Source: an uncultured Coriobacteriaceae bacterium
GTDB taxonomy: Bacteria > Actinomycetota > Coriobacteriia > Coriobacteriales > Eggerthellaceae
NCBI GenBank assembly: GCA_937937585.1
Contig: CALDCB010000015.1
Coordinates: forward strand, 1 to 64,000
Length of the DNA: 64,000 nucleotides
Reading direction: 5' to 3'
The notes under the pieces were generated by a model. That model searched no databases. It saw only the letters and a program-made list of their open reading frames with translations, and was not told where the DNA came from. Positions 15,646-24,222 of this stretch are shown piece after piece (the stretch's first letter is position 1; the number at the start of each line of letters is the position of its first letter). The translations under genes were made by a program, and so were the position numbers.

Positions 15646-16719
15646 ATGGAGCGATGCAAAAGACGGAACGATAAGATGGAAAACTTCACCGAAAAGAATT
15701 CAAGTTCAACCGAAAAATCAAACGGGAGCTACGCCACAGGACAGAGAAACCCGCTTTACGACATGTTCGTCACGCAGCTTTCTCAGTTGCACACCGTATG
15801 CGCGAAGGAAGCGCTCGCGCGCGGATTCGGACAGGCCAACCTGGTGCGAAGCATCGGCGAGACATGGTTCGTCGACCCCCGATACGGCAGGGGCTCTTAT
15901 TGGTTCTACCTCATGGACCGTGACACCATCGTCGTGTCGATGGACATCACATACGAACGCGCCGTTGAGGCAGTCATAGAGACTATTCCCTATCTGGGGT
16001 TCGGCCTCTATGAACATGCGATGCCCATGTATTGCTCACCTGAGTGCGCTGGATCAAACTGCAAGCTCATAGGGCACGACTGGAATGGCGGCCCCTACAT
16101 AAGCTCGTTCGCGCCCGGCAAGCGACTGTCATCGGCGTCGATCACCATAGCCCCTGAAGCAATACGCCGCTATGCGGATGCCTTGCACTGCGACGAGAAG
16201 AAGCTGCGCCGTGCCATCAGGCAGCTCACCGCGTCGGACGGCGTGCCCGGCTTGCCCTCGGCGCTTCGAGGGCTCGACATCACCTACCCCGCCGCATCGG
16301 TCGCTGATTCGTATTATCACGCCAAGGTGATTGAATGCTTCGCGCTGCTGGCAAGCAGCATTCCCGAAAGGGTCACGGCAGCCGACGCCGTACGCATAAG
16401 CGACAGAGACTGTGTCAGCTGCATCTGCTCCTACATCGACAGCAACCTATCATCCGATCTCAGCACGAAAACGCTGTGCGACATCGCCCATGTAAGCGAG
16501 GGAAAGATGATATCCGCATTTCGCAATGTGCAGGGAGACACCCCACAAAGCTACATCCGCGCACAGCGTCTGGAGCACGGTCGGCGCCTTCTCCTTGATG
16601 GAAACCGCAAAATCAGCGAAATCGCCAAAAGCGCGGGCTACCGCAACCAGGGAGCGTTCACTGATGCATTCAAGCGTGCCTACGGCACGACGCCACTCGC
16701 TTATCGCAAAAGACTCTGA
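15646..16719 (+). CDS. AraC family transcriptional regulator
   Basis: 357 aa. The C-terminal 100 residues hold two helix-turn-helix units (ISEIAKSAGYRNQGAFTDAFKRAYGTTP is split across the second one). The N-terminal 240 residues are not a standard cupin and are cysteine-containing (YCSPECAGSNC), perhaps ligand sensing. It diverges from the ECF/ABC operon, whose activator it probably is, as PchR or YbtA are for siderophore uptake. The start is uncertain: ATG 15646 lacks a ribosome-binding site; ATG 15676 has a weak GGA. Confidence 0.8.
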   Translation: MERCKRRNDKMENFTEKNSSSTEKSNGSYATGQRNPLYDMFVTQLSQLHTVCAKEALARGFGQANLVRSIGETWFVDPRYGRGSYWFYLMDRDTIVVSMDITYERAVEAVIETIPYLGFGLYEHAMPMYCSPECAGSNCKLIGHDWNGGPYISSFAPGKRLSSASITIAPEAIRRYADALHCDEKKLRRAIRQLTASDGVPGLPSALRGLDITYPAASVADSYYHAKVIECFALLASSIPERVTAADAVRISDRDCVSCICSYIDSNLSSDLSTKTLCDIAHVSEGKMISAFRNVQGDTPQSYIRAQRLEHGRRLLLDGNRKISEIAKSAGYRNQGAFTDAFKRAYGTTPLAYRKRL

Positions 16720-16739
16720 ATCGAATAGGAATAGCATCG

Positions 16740-17013
16740 GGCGATGCCCAGTCGCCTGAGATGTTTACGCTCAACAGATGCGCGAAACTACCCTGATAGT
16801 TACAGATCCTCTCAGCGGGAAACGTCTTCTCGACCTGAGTAGCCACATTGGTGCTCAGGATGAAGTATTCCTTATGGTCGATAAGGGATCGCAGGTCAAG
16901 ATAAGGTTGAACCCGGCGGCGCTCGACATGCCCGAACCAATGCCAACGATGATGGCATCGGCATCGTCGATGAGGCTTCGAAGCCCGCCCGCTTCCTTTT
17001 CTAGAGACGGCAT
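16740..17013 (-). pseudogene. Decayed class-M sirtuin gene
   Basis: Starting at ATG 17013 (after GAGGAAG, overlapping the previous gene by 13 bases), one frame encodes a sirtuin N-terminus with the nucleotide-binding GIGSGMSSAAGFN, then stops at 16855. A second frame continues with PYLDLRSLIDHKEYFILSTN and FPAERICNYQGSF, matching the SirTM core (TNxD...QGD) of the gene two upstream. The stretch normally linking them is missing and the C-terminus is absent, so an internal deletion with frame change has destroyed the gene. Confidence 0.65.
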
Positions 17014-17699
17014 CGGAGGACTTCCTCGAACGCCGGGGCCATATCGCCGTCAACGAGAATTGTCTCGCACGAGACGTCGGGCGCAATGGCCTGGCTGTAG
17101 TTGAACACGATGTAGGTGGCGTGCTCGCAGGCGTTCGCAATCTGAGCGAGCATGCGCTTTATGATGCCGTTTCGCAACCCCACGCCAAGCTCGAGGATGG
17201 CAACCCTGTCCGTGCGATGGGCCCGCACAAGTTGAGCGAGTTCTTCGAGCTGGGCCGCGGCGAAGGCATCCGGATGAGCGAGACGGCGCTCGTCGATCGA
17301 CGTGCGTATGCTCCCCTCCGTCTCGAGCACACGGTTCTCGTCGAACCCAGCACGCGCGAAGTGTCCGTCGATATTACACGTGATCACGAAGGTGTCAGCA
17401 TGTTCCGTAAGATGCCGCAGCCCATTCATGAGCGGACTGGGCCCATATTCAAGATATTCTTTTTGATGAAACCGCTCAGCCCATCGACGTCGCACGCTTG
17501 CATCCGGAAAGGAGAGCCCCTGCAGTATGCAGCTGATATCGTCGGTCTGAGCAAGATCCCCGTAAGTCTCCTGGAAATGAGCATCGGCACGGAAAAGGTT
17601 GAGCCCCTCTGCCATGTCGAGCCCGTTGCTAGCACCGATAACGATCAGATTCGCCTCGGCTAGCGCGCGACGAATGCGAACCGCTTTGACCATTTCCAT
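17001..17699 (-). CDS. Sirtuin-like protein with altered active site
   Basis: 232 aa, related to the sirtuin upstream. The Rossmann start LIVIGASNGLDMAEG (residues 18-32) replaces GGASGLSAAGG, TCNIDGHF corresponds to TTNQDTQF, and ETEGS corresponds to EIQGD. The catalytic Gln (His in classical sirtuins) is thus Glu, and the zinc cysteines are absent. It may bind ADP-ribose or NAD without deacylase or ADP-ribosyltransferase activity, or pair with its neighbour. The gap to the upstream sirtuin is 3 bases, so co-transcription is likely. Confidence 0.7.
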   Translation of the reverse strand: MEMVKAVRIRRALAEANLIVIGASNGLDMAEGLNLFRADAHFQETYGDLAQTDDISCILQGLSFPDASVRRRWAERFHQKEYLEYGPSPLMNGLRHLTEHADTFVITCNIDGHFARAGFDENRVLETEGSIRTSIDERRLAHPDAFAAAQLEELAQLVRAHRTDRVAILELGVGLRNGIIKRMLAQIANACEHATYIVFNYSQAIAPDVSCETILVDGDMAPAFEEVLRCRL

Positions 17700-17702
17700 G
17701 CG

Positions 17703-18668
17703 CTACCTCCCGAGTATCTTGCGCACGTCAGCAAGCACATCGGCGATGTCAGCACGAACAGCAAGCCCCCGATCCTCAATCGCGCGGGGAAGAAACTGAG
17801 TCTTGTTATTCACGGCGATGTAGCTTGCCTGAGGCAACTGCTCCGTGAGGGTCCAGAACGGTTCCTGGATAAAAGCAGGCGTCATGCGACCCACGCCCAG
17901 TTCAAGGAAAAGAATCTTCTGCAGCTTGTGCGCGTCGAGCCAGTCGGAAACTTTGCGATACTGCTCATCGTAGAGCTCGCCTTGTAGGAAGTTGCCGTAG
18001 CCGCGAACCCAGGGGAACGCCTCGGCCCCACAGTGCGGGCAGCGCGGCACAAGCTCTGTTGGTACCTCTAGGCCGTCCCCCATGGCCTCCATCATGCGGG
18101 AGACCGGCTCGATCGCATCCCACACCTCGTCGGTGCAGCAACGGGAACACTGGAAGAAACGGTGGTCGCCTTGGATCTCGGCTACTTTCTCCCAAGGGTA
18201 ACTTTTCACGAACTGGGTGTCCTGGTTAGTGGTGAGCGCGAAAAAGTTCTTCTCAGCAAGGATGGCGTCAAGATCCTTGTACGGCTCGCGTAGAGGGGCG
18301 TTGAGCGTAGTATCGAGGAAGGTGGCAAGGTAACCCCAGCGCGTCTCGGGGGTGGGCCAGCGATAGAGCGACCCCTCAAAAGCGCCGTCGAATCCGTAAC
18401 GTTCGGCGAACTTGCCGAAATGTTTGCGATAAGTCGCATTGTCCTCATAGTAGAAGTCGCCTCCGCCCGCAGCGGAGAGCCCGGAGGCCCCGCCTACAAG
18501 CACGCAATCGGCATCCTCGATCATACGAGCGAACGTTTCTATTTGCTGTCCGTAGGGGGCGGGGTTGCGGTCGCTCAGGTCGTAAGGCGTGCCTCCGTTT
18601 CGATAGACTGCATGATGGGAAAACGATCGTTGGGTAAGCTCAATGACGAGCTGCTCGTACGAAGTCAC
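17703..18668 (-). CDS. Class-M sirtuin (SirTM-like)
   Basis: 321-aa Sir2-fold protein. GGASGLSAAGGGDFYY (residues 58-73) binds NAD; TTNQD (around 145) and EIQGDHRFFQC (around 162) carry the Asn and the Gln that in SirTM replace the classical catalytic His. CSRCC and CPHC supply four zinc cysteines. Known SirTM enzymes ADP-ribosylate a lipoylated GcvH-like carrier and are encoded with a macrodomain protein, GcvH-L and LplA2; none of these is nearby, so the target may differ. GTG start after AGAGGG. Divergent from a TetR gene that may control it. Confidence 0.75.
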   Translation of the reverse strand: MTSYEQLVIELTQRSFSHHAVYRNGGTPYDLSDRNPAPYGQQIETFARMIEDADCVLVGGASGLSAAGGGDFYYEDNATYRKHFGKFAERYGFDGAFEGSLYRWPTPETRWGYLATFLDTTLNAPLREPYKDLDAILAEKNFFALTTNQDTQFVKSYPWEKVAEIQGDHRFFQCSRCCTDEVWDAIEPVSRMMEAMGDGLEVPTELVPRCPHCGAEAFPWVRGYGNFLQGELYDEQYRKVSDWLDAHKLQKILFLELGVGRMTPAFIQEPFWTLTEQLPQASYIAVNNKTQFLPRAIEDRGLAVRADIADVLADVRKILGR

Positions 18669-18811
18669 TCGATACCCTCTTTCAGCTATAATAAACAGGT
18701 GTCGATAATCAGTATCTATGTTGATTTGCGTAAGAGCAATGAACAGATGTGAAGCGCTGTCGATAAACGAGCATTTGCTGGATATTGTCGGGCAGATCGA
18801 ACGGAGGAACC

Positions 18812-19372
18812 ATGGAAGTGGAAAGAATGGACCGTCGCCGACGCTATACGCTCTCGGTCATACGCGAGGCGTTCTTTGCGCTACTGGCCGAAGTCGGCTT
18901 CGCAAAGATGACGGTGGCGGACATCTGCCGTCGCGCGGATATCAACCGCGGTACGTTCTATCTGCATTACGAGGACAAGTTCGCACTGCTCGACGCGCTT
19001 ATCGACGAGGCTCTGGCGGCAGCGCCCCCGCTCGAGGGAACAGAGGCGGGAGCCCTCTGCCAGCGCCCGCCGGCAAACGAAGACTATTATCTGCTCTACT
19101 CGGATGACGACGCGTACGCCCGCGTGGCACAGCGTGTCATCGAGCGTGGAGCCGAGCAAATGGTTCCCTCGATCATGAAGAAGACCGGGCTTTCGCGCGA
19201 GGAAGCCCATCTGATCTTCGTCCATAACGTTCAGGGAAATCTTGCAGTTAACCGCCTGCTCGGTTGGAGACGAGGGCCCAAGTTCGCACATGCTCAGGAG
19301 CTACTCAGCACCTATTCCGAAGGAGGCTTGCGAGCGGTATCGACTTGTCGCAACTCCCGTAGTTCGTCTTGA
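18812..19372 (+). CDS. TetR family transcriptional regulator
   Basis: 186 aa. N-terminal helix-turn-helix: FAKMTVADICRRADINRGTF then YLHYEDKFALLDAL, the standard TetR pattern, followed by a helical ligand domain. ATG 18812 follows GGAGG (18802-18806); an upstream in-frame TTG is rejected. It diverges from the sirtuin operon, and the 143-base intergenic region has two GTCGATAA words (near 18701 and 18761) that may be operators. The likely targets are itself and the sirtuin genes. Confidence 0.85.
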   Translation: MEVERMDRRRRYTLSVIREAFFALLAEVGFAKMTVADICRRADINRGTFYLHYEDKFALLDALIDEALAAAPPLEGTEAGALCQRPPANEDYYLLYSDDDAYARVAQRVIERGAEQMVPSIMKKTGLSREEAHLIFVHNVQGNLAVNRLLGWRRGPKFAHAQELLSTYSEGGLRAVSTCRNSRSSS

Positions 19373-19486
19373 AGGCCGACCCATTTCAAGAAGTCAACGA
19401 AGCGTAACATCACGTCGCTCGACGGAATGCGTTCCGTCCTGACACAAATAACCACGTGTAGCTGGAATGGCAAACCACGTCGCTCA

Positions 19487-20035
19487 TCAAGCTTTAGATC
19501 GACTCAGCCAATCGTCTTTCGTCAGGCACGTGATCTGCTCTGTGCGGATGTCGCCCATCAGCTCGCAGTAGACATCCTTGCGGATATGGTGCCAAGTGAA
19601 GCCGCATTTCTCCTGAACTCGTTTCGATTTTTTGTTCCCGTCGAAGTACCCGCACCAGATTTTGTCCAGTTTCAAGTCCTCGAAACCATGGCGAACGAGC
19701 TCCTGGGTCGCCTCCGGTATCAGCCCTTTGCCCCAGAACGGGACGCCGATCCAATAGCCTATTTCCCCCTCGGTGTCCGGAATTTCCTTATCGGACTGCG
19801 CGCCGATCATCAACCCTATGCCTCCGATGGCCCTGTTGTCTTCTTTCAGGCAGACGGCGTAGGTCTCCGGCGCAGAAAACACGGTACGGATGACTTCCGC
19901 GCTGTCGTCAACGCTCGAGTGAGGCGGCCAGCCGGCAACCGGGCCCACCCTGTCGTCCTTCGCGTATCTGTACAGGTCCTCTGCGTCCGTTTCGGCCCAT
20001 GGGCGAAGTATCAGTCGTTCTGTTGCCAATTGCAT
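19487..20035 (-). CDS. GNAT acetyltransferase, RimJ/RimL type
   Basis: 182 aa from ATG 20035 (after GGGGG). It begins LATERLILRPW as RimJ/RimL-type N-acetyltransferases do. The acetyl-CoA-binding part includes GYWIGVPFWGKGLIPEA (near residues 93-109) and the NKKSKRVQEKCGF segment. It probably acetylates a protein N-terminus or small amine; the substrate is unknown. Single gene next to a transposase relic. Confidence 0.85.
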   Translation of the reverse strand: MQLATERLILRPWAETDAEDLYRYAKDDRVGPVAGWPPHSSVDDSAEVIRTVFSAPETYAVCLKEDNRAIGGIGLMIGAQSDKEIPDTEGEIGYWIGVPFWGKGLIPEATQELVRHGFEDLKLDKIWCGYFDGNKKSKRVQEKCGFTWHHIRKDVYCELMGDIRTEQITCLTKDDWLSRSKA

Positions 20036-20146
20036 ATCTACCCCCATCGGTTGATTTCGATTGCTACTGGTTGCCCCATTACATTCGCCACGATACAACT
20101 CGAGACAAGGGACGCTAAGTCTTCCGCACGTGGGCACTTATGACAC

Positions 20147-20385
20147 TTAGTTGAGCATCCGCCTGTACCACAGCGGGTTCATCTTTCAAAGCGATTCCTT
20201 AATCCGCTTCTCATTCTACCAATGGCAGCAGTAGTCAACCGCGAACGCGAAACCATTGACGATTCATCCGTTCCCGCTCTCGCCGTAGAACAGCTCTACC
20301 TCCATACGATCAAAGAACGAGTTCTTCCACCATCGGGACTGGAACGGCGTTCCCGTAGAGTTGTTCTGCATTATGTCTCTAACGC
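20147..20385 (-). pseudogene. IS3-family transposase (OrfB) relic
   Basis: Reading the minus strand, a piece resembling the DDE catalytic C-terminus (WKNSFFDRMEVELFYGE) is followed, after a frame change, by W-stop-NEKRIKESL-stop-KMNPLWYRRML. The latter corresponds to the usual end of IS3 OrfB proteins (WYNEKRIKESLG.MSPLEYRR). In-frame stops and missing sequence show that it is dead. No intact terminal repeats were seen. Confidence 0.6.
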
Positions 20386-20502
20386 CCACGTGGAAAGCGG
20401 TACCCTCCACCTATCCCCATAGCGGCACTGACTACGATTCGTTTCAGGAAACTGGTGCCAGAAAATCGAATCCCCTGTTCCTATACCCCATTGAAAAACG
20501 AA

Positions 20503-20537
20503 GAAACCGAACCTGGACTACCTCCAGACTCGGTTTC
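20503..20537 (-). terminator. Bidirectional terminator after the surface-protein gene
   Basis: GAAACCGA 20503-20510 pairs with TCGGTTTC 20530-20537, extended by CCTGGA/TCCAG with a small internal loop. T-rich stretches flank it on both strands (TTCGTTTTTC on the minus strand). Confidence 0.7.
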
Positions 20538-20596
20538 TTTCATTAAATGAGCTATAGCTCTATCACGCAACAAATGAAGCGCAGCAAGCGCAATAG

Positions 20597-23413
20597 CTAG
20601 TTCATCTTCCTGCGACGCAGTGCGAATGCTGCAACAGCAGCGGCCGTAACGGCGATCAGGGCAATTGCGCCACCGAAGAGAGCAAGGTTGTCGCCCGTCT
20701 CCGCGAGAGCCGTCTTAGATTCGCTTGCCGTTTTGTCACCGTTGTCATTAACGGTATTGCCGGTTGCATTCTCGTTTGCGGAAGAATTTTCGCCGTTGCT
20801 TACGTTGCTTCCGTTAGCGGCGTTGCCTCCGTTGTTAGTGCCGTCGCCCTTGCCGGCGTTGTTACCATTATCCCCGTTGTTGGCATTATCGCCAGTGCCA
20901 GGCTTATCGGTAGAAGGAGCCGCTGTCTTCCAGCCCGCATACAGGGTGAACTCGGGCTGCGTGCCGTCTACAGCAGCATCGAACTCGTAAGCTTTGGTGC
21001 AGTCCTCGTCAGTGAACCACCCAGTAAAGGTATAGCCTTCCTTAGTCGGATCTGCCGGCTTTGCCACCTTGCCGCCAACGACAACAAGCTGAGAGTCAAC
21101 TGCTGAACCCTGTTTGGAGTCGAAGTTAACGGTAACCTTCAAAACCTCAGGAGATTGGGCGCCCGATTCCTTGGCATAGTCGTTGGCAGCCTGAGGGTCA
21201 GTGAAGCAAACAACCGTTCCGTCTACATTATTGGTAACAGAATAGATTGCGTCGCCCTTCACGGCTTCCTCGTTAGCAACAGCATATTTACCGCCGCGGA
21301 ACAGAACTGCCTTGCCGCTCTTGAGGTGCTTGGCGACTTCATTGTCCGTGAATTGGCCGCCGTTAACATCAATGTTGCCTAGACCAACACTGCCGTTAAA
21401 TTCACCGCCAGAAACAGCAACGGTGTTGTCGGCATTATCAAAAGGTAACTCCTGTTTCGTCGAGGAATCCCATTTATAAGCCTTGATTGCTGCGTTTTTA
21501 TTACCCTGTGCTGTGAAGGTGCCACCGTCGATAGCTACCTGGTCGAGGCCCTTGTAGCCTGGACGATTAACGATGGAGATCGCCGCACCGTCCTGGATAG
21601 CGCCGTCGCCCTCAGTCTTAGCAACAGGATCGCCCGACACGGTAATCGTGCTACCTTCATTGATATTCAGGTTGCCCGAGCACACCTGCACGCCCATCGT
21701 TTTGGCATTGATCGTGGAGTTGTCAATGGTCAGCTTTCCGCTGCTGGGGAAGTATATGCCGTAGCCATTGGGAACGTTAAGGGTACTGTCCTTCAGGGTA
21801 ACGTTGTCATTGGTGTTGTTGCCGTTGGTCTCAATACCGCTCGTGGCAGTGGTAGAGGCCTCGACACCATCGAACGTAAGGGTAGAGTTGTCGTACGTGA
21901 TGGTGCCGCCCGAGGCAGACGGAATCAGGCCAATCAGCTGCGAGCTCACGACCTTGCCGTTTTTCACCGTAAGTGATGCGTTGGAGTAATTGATCTCGAA
22001 CGCTGCGGAGTTCGCGTCGGTTCCCGTGCACGTCCAGGTATGGCCGTTCAGGTCAACCACGCGGGCAACAGATCCAGAGTTGAAGGTGCTGCCCGTAGTG
22101 TAGTCGCGCAGCAAAGTGATGGCTTCACCACTTGTGGTTTGAGCTTTAAACGCCTCGTCCATGGTGTAGTAGCTGGTTCCGCCAACCTGAGCGAGGTAAG
22201 CCTTTGCCACACCGTACGTACCGTCGGCATTTTGGGTAGCAGCAGAGTCTTCAATCAAGTAGCGGGACGGATCGGTGCTGAACGTACCGCCCGTGATCTC
22301 GATGGTTGCCTTAACGGGGTCGATGATTTCGGTCGAATTGTATTTGCTTGCACTCAGCATGCCATTGACGGTGCCGCCCGTGATGGACACCTTCGCCGTT
22401 TTGCCTTCAGCGCCATCGTAAGTCACCGACTCAACGTTGCCGTTGACGGTGCCACCGCTGATCGTCAGATTGCTGTTGGAACCGTCGGTGTACGTCCAGG
22501 CCGAGACGTTGCCGTTGACCGTGCCGCCCTTGATAGTAGCTCGGTGCCAGTCCTCAATGGCGTAGCTGTTGGCGGAATTCAGCGTACCGCCGTTCAGGAA
22601 CAGATCGCCGCGATCGACCTTGATCACGATGAAGTTATCCTGCGTGAACGTGCCTCCCTTGATATTCAGACCGGGGTACTTGGCAACGCTGTCATCGCCC
22701 ACGCGCACCAGGGATGCGCCCTTCGTTCCGCCAGCACCGCTGTTATTAATCACGTTGCCGCTCTCGAAAGTGAGCCAGCCAGCGCCCTGAATGTCAATGA
22801 CATAGTGGGACGAAACGCCGGAATTCTCTGCGGTATCCTCACGCTTGATGGTGCCCGTTTGGGCTTCGCTGGAGTCCATGACGGTGACGCGAGCCGTAAC
22901 GGTCAGCGCCGGCTTACGCTCGCCCGTGCTGCCGTTCAAGGTGTGGCCGTTCAGATCGAGCGTAACATAGTTCGTGGAAATTGTGACGTTCTCTCTCGTG
23001 TCGGCCAGCAGCTTCACCGTCTCTTTCCGCTTTGCAGCGTCGATGGCCGCCTGAAGGCTGGGATAGCTCACACCCTTAACTTCTGCAATCGCTGCGGCAG
23101 TGCCTTCCCCGCCAGTTTCCGCTGCGGGAGCAGCTGCCTCATTAGCTGCTTCTTGATCGGCTGCCTTACCGGTCATCGTATCGGCTGCTTTGCCAGTCGC
23201 CTCGGCCTGTGCAACAGATGCGCCACCCGAGATCGCACCAGCATCAGCGCCTTCTGCTTGGGCAGAAGACTGAGTAAGTTCAGTCGGGAATGACGATCCC
23301 TCACCCGATACCGCGTCGTCATCAGCCGCAAATGCTGCGGTTGGCAACATCATGGGGCACATGGCAACACTCATGATCACCGGAATGACTTTGTTCGCGT
23401 TGCTTTTCCTCAT
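20597..23413 (-). CDS. Sortase-anchored surface protein with right-handed repeat region
   Basis: 938 aa. Signal peptide of about 29 residues (Lys/Arg start, hydrophobic core, AFA-AD). A long repetitive Gly/Thr/Asn-rich region (about 110-740), with recurring ISGGTVNGN-type units, looks like a parallel beta-helix. Then an InlB/Flg_new-type repeat (GYTFTGWFTDEDCTKAYEF), a low-complexity Gly/Asn/Asp spacer and a C-terminal sorting signal: LAETG, hydrophobic helix, RRRK. The sortase motif is thus LAxTG rather than LPxTG. A surface adhesin or scaffold is likely. No sortase gene lies in the window. Confidence 0.85.
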   Translation of the reverse strand: MRKSNANKVIPVIMSVAMCPMMLPTAAFAADDDAVSGEGSSFPTELTQSSAQAEGADAGAISGGASVAQAEATGKAADTMTGKAADQEAANEAAAPAAETGGEGTAAAIAEVKGVSYPSLQAAIDAAKRKETVKLLADTRENVTISTNYVTLDLNGHTLNGSTGERKPALTVTARVTVMDSSEAQTGTIKREDTAENSGVSSHYVIDIQGAGWLTFESGNVINNSGAGGTKGASLVRVGDDSVAKYPGLNIKGGTFTQDNFIVIKVDRGDLFLNGGTLNSANSYAIEDWHRATIKGGTVNGNVSAWTYTDGSNSNLTISGGTVNGNVESVTYDGAEGKTAKVSITGGTVNGMLSASKYNSTEIIDPVKATIEITGGTFSTDPSRYLIEDSAATQNADGTYGVAKAYLAQVGGTSYYTMDEAFKAQTTSGEAITLLRDYTTGSTFNSGSVARVVDLNGHTWTCTGTDANSAAFEINYSNASLTVKNGKVVSSQLIGLIPSASGGTITYDNSTLTFDGVEASTTATSGIETNGNNTNDNVTLKDSTLNVPNGYGIYFPSSGKLTIDNSTINAKTMGVQVCSGNLNINEGSTITVSGDPVAKTEGDGAIQDGAAISIVNRPGYKGLDQVAIDGGTFTAQGNKNAAIKAYKWDSSTKQELPFDNADNTVAVSGGEFNGSVGLGNIDVNGGQFTDNEVAKHLKSGKAVLFRGGKYAVANEEAVKGDAIYSVTNNVDGTVVCFTDPQAANDYAKESGAQSPEVLKVTVNFDSKQGSAVDSQLVVVGGKVAKPADPTKEGYTFTGWFTDEDCTKAYEFDAAVDGTQPEFTLYAGWKTAAPSTDKPGTGDNANNGDNGNNAGKGDGTNNGGNAANGSNVSNGENSSANENATGNTVNDNGDKTASESKTALAETGDNLALFGGAIALIAVTAAAVAAFALRRRKMN

Positions 23414-23657
23414 TTCTTTCGCATCTTCCTTTCGGTTTTCTCTATTTCTCGTAATCGCTCTGTGTATTCATTCTTGACGTTATGGCTTCCGCAAAGAATT
23501 GCGGGAATAGGAGATGAATCAATTGAGGGTTGCCGCTTTGCGTTGAAGGAGCTACTACACCTAATCACGCTGACAACAATGATCTAGCTGTTGCGCAACA
23601 CCGATAGCAGTACACTGCACCCTCGTTTAGCTTGCTCCCGTTCGCCCCCGTAAATCA

Positions 23658-23690
23658 AAAGGGTGCCATCACAGTTTCGATAGCACCCTA
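23658..23690 (-). terminator. Terminator overlapping the small ORF
   Basis: On the minus strand GGGTGCTATC pairs with GATGGCACCC (one mismatch), followed by TTTTGATTT. It overlaps the stop codon of the 40-codon ORF. Confidence 0.65.
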
Positions 23691-23791
23691 CCGTTTACGG
23701 AATTCAAATCAAAGCGAAGTTCACTACCAGCGATAATCATAGCTTCACCACGTTGCGAAACACACAGGTCTCGCATTTCCGGTTTAACCAT
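23669..23791 (-). CDS. Small protein, 40 residues
   Basis: ATG 23791 follows GGGAGG at a good distance; the frame runs 40 codons to TGA at 23669, where it enters a hairpin. The sequence starts MVKPEMRDLCVSQRGEAMII and ends LNSVNGRVLSKL. The pattern (beta strands, then LNxxxxxVLxxL) faintly recalls PqqD-like peptide-binding proteins, but it is short and no maturase gene is nearby. Unrecognised otherwise. Confidence 0.4.
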   Translation of the reverse strand: MVKPEMRDLCVSQRGEAMIIAGSELRFDLNSVNGRVLSKL

Positions 23792-24222
23792 CCTATCACC
23801 CTCCCAATGAAACGGCACTCGAGCAGAACCAACGGAATACATGATAGCAGCCTAAACTTTTAGATTATGTCGAATTGGTAATGTTTTGTTGGGCAACATG
23901 TTTAACGACAAGCTCGATTCGCATTCGTTTCGAAGCGTAAAAGCACCGCGACCACACCTTACAAGCCGGCGGACTGTCGTGCGCAAGGGAATCATGTCAA
24001 ACAATCCAACCATCCCCTTGCGCGCATCATGCTCAACCCCAACTTCGGTGGAGGCGAATCTCTATCGAATTGCGGAACTGCAAATGCGTCGAACGCATAC
24101 GGCCACCAGCCCCGAACCTCCGATATCAAGAAGCCAAGGCACGCTTTCGCGCACCCCCCCATCCATTCGCTTATACTTGCTCAAGAAATAACTGCGCGAT
24201 CGCGCGTGAAAAAAAGAACCCC

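Larger units (their letters stand above)
23414..24222. other. Gap with a small minus-strand ORF
   Basis: Apart from the 40-codon frame at 23669-23791 and its overlapping hairpin, no gene is supported. A plus-strand frame entering the MBL gene from 24070 lacks any ribosome-binding site. Confidence 0.4.

Noticed and set aside
22040..23293. Plus-strand frame opposite the large surface protein
   Set aside because: Shadow of a repetitive coding sequence; no start signals or domains.
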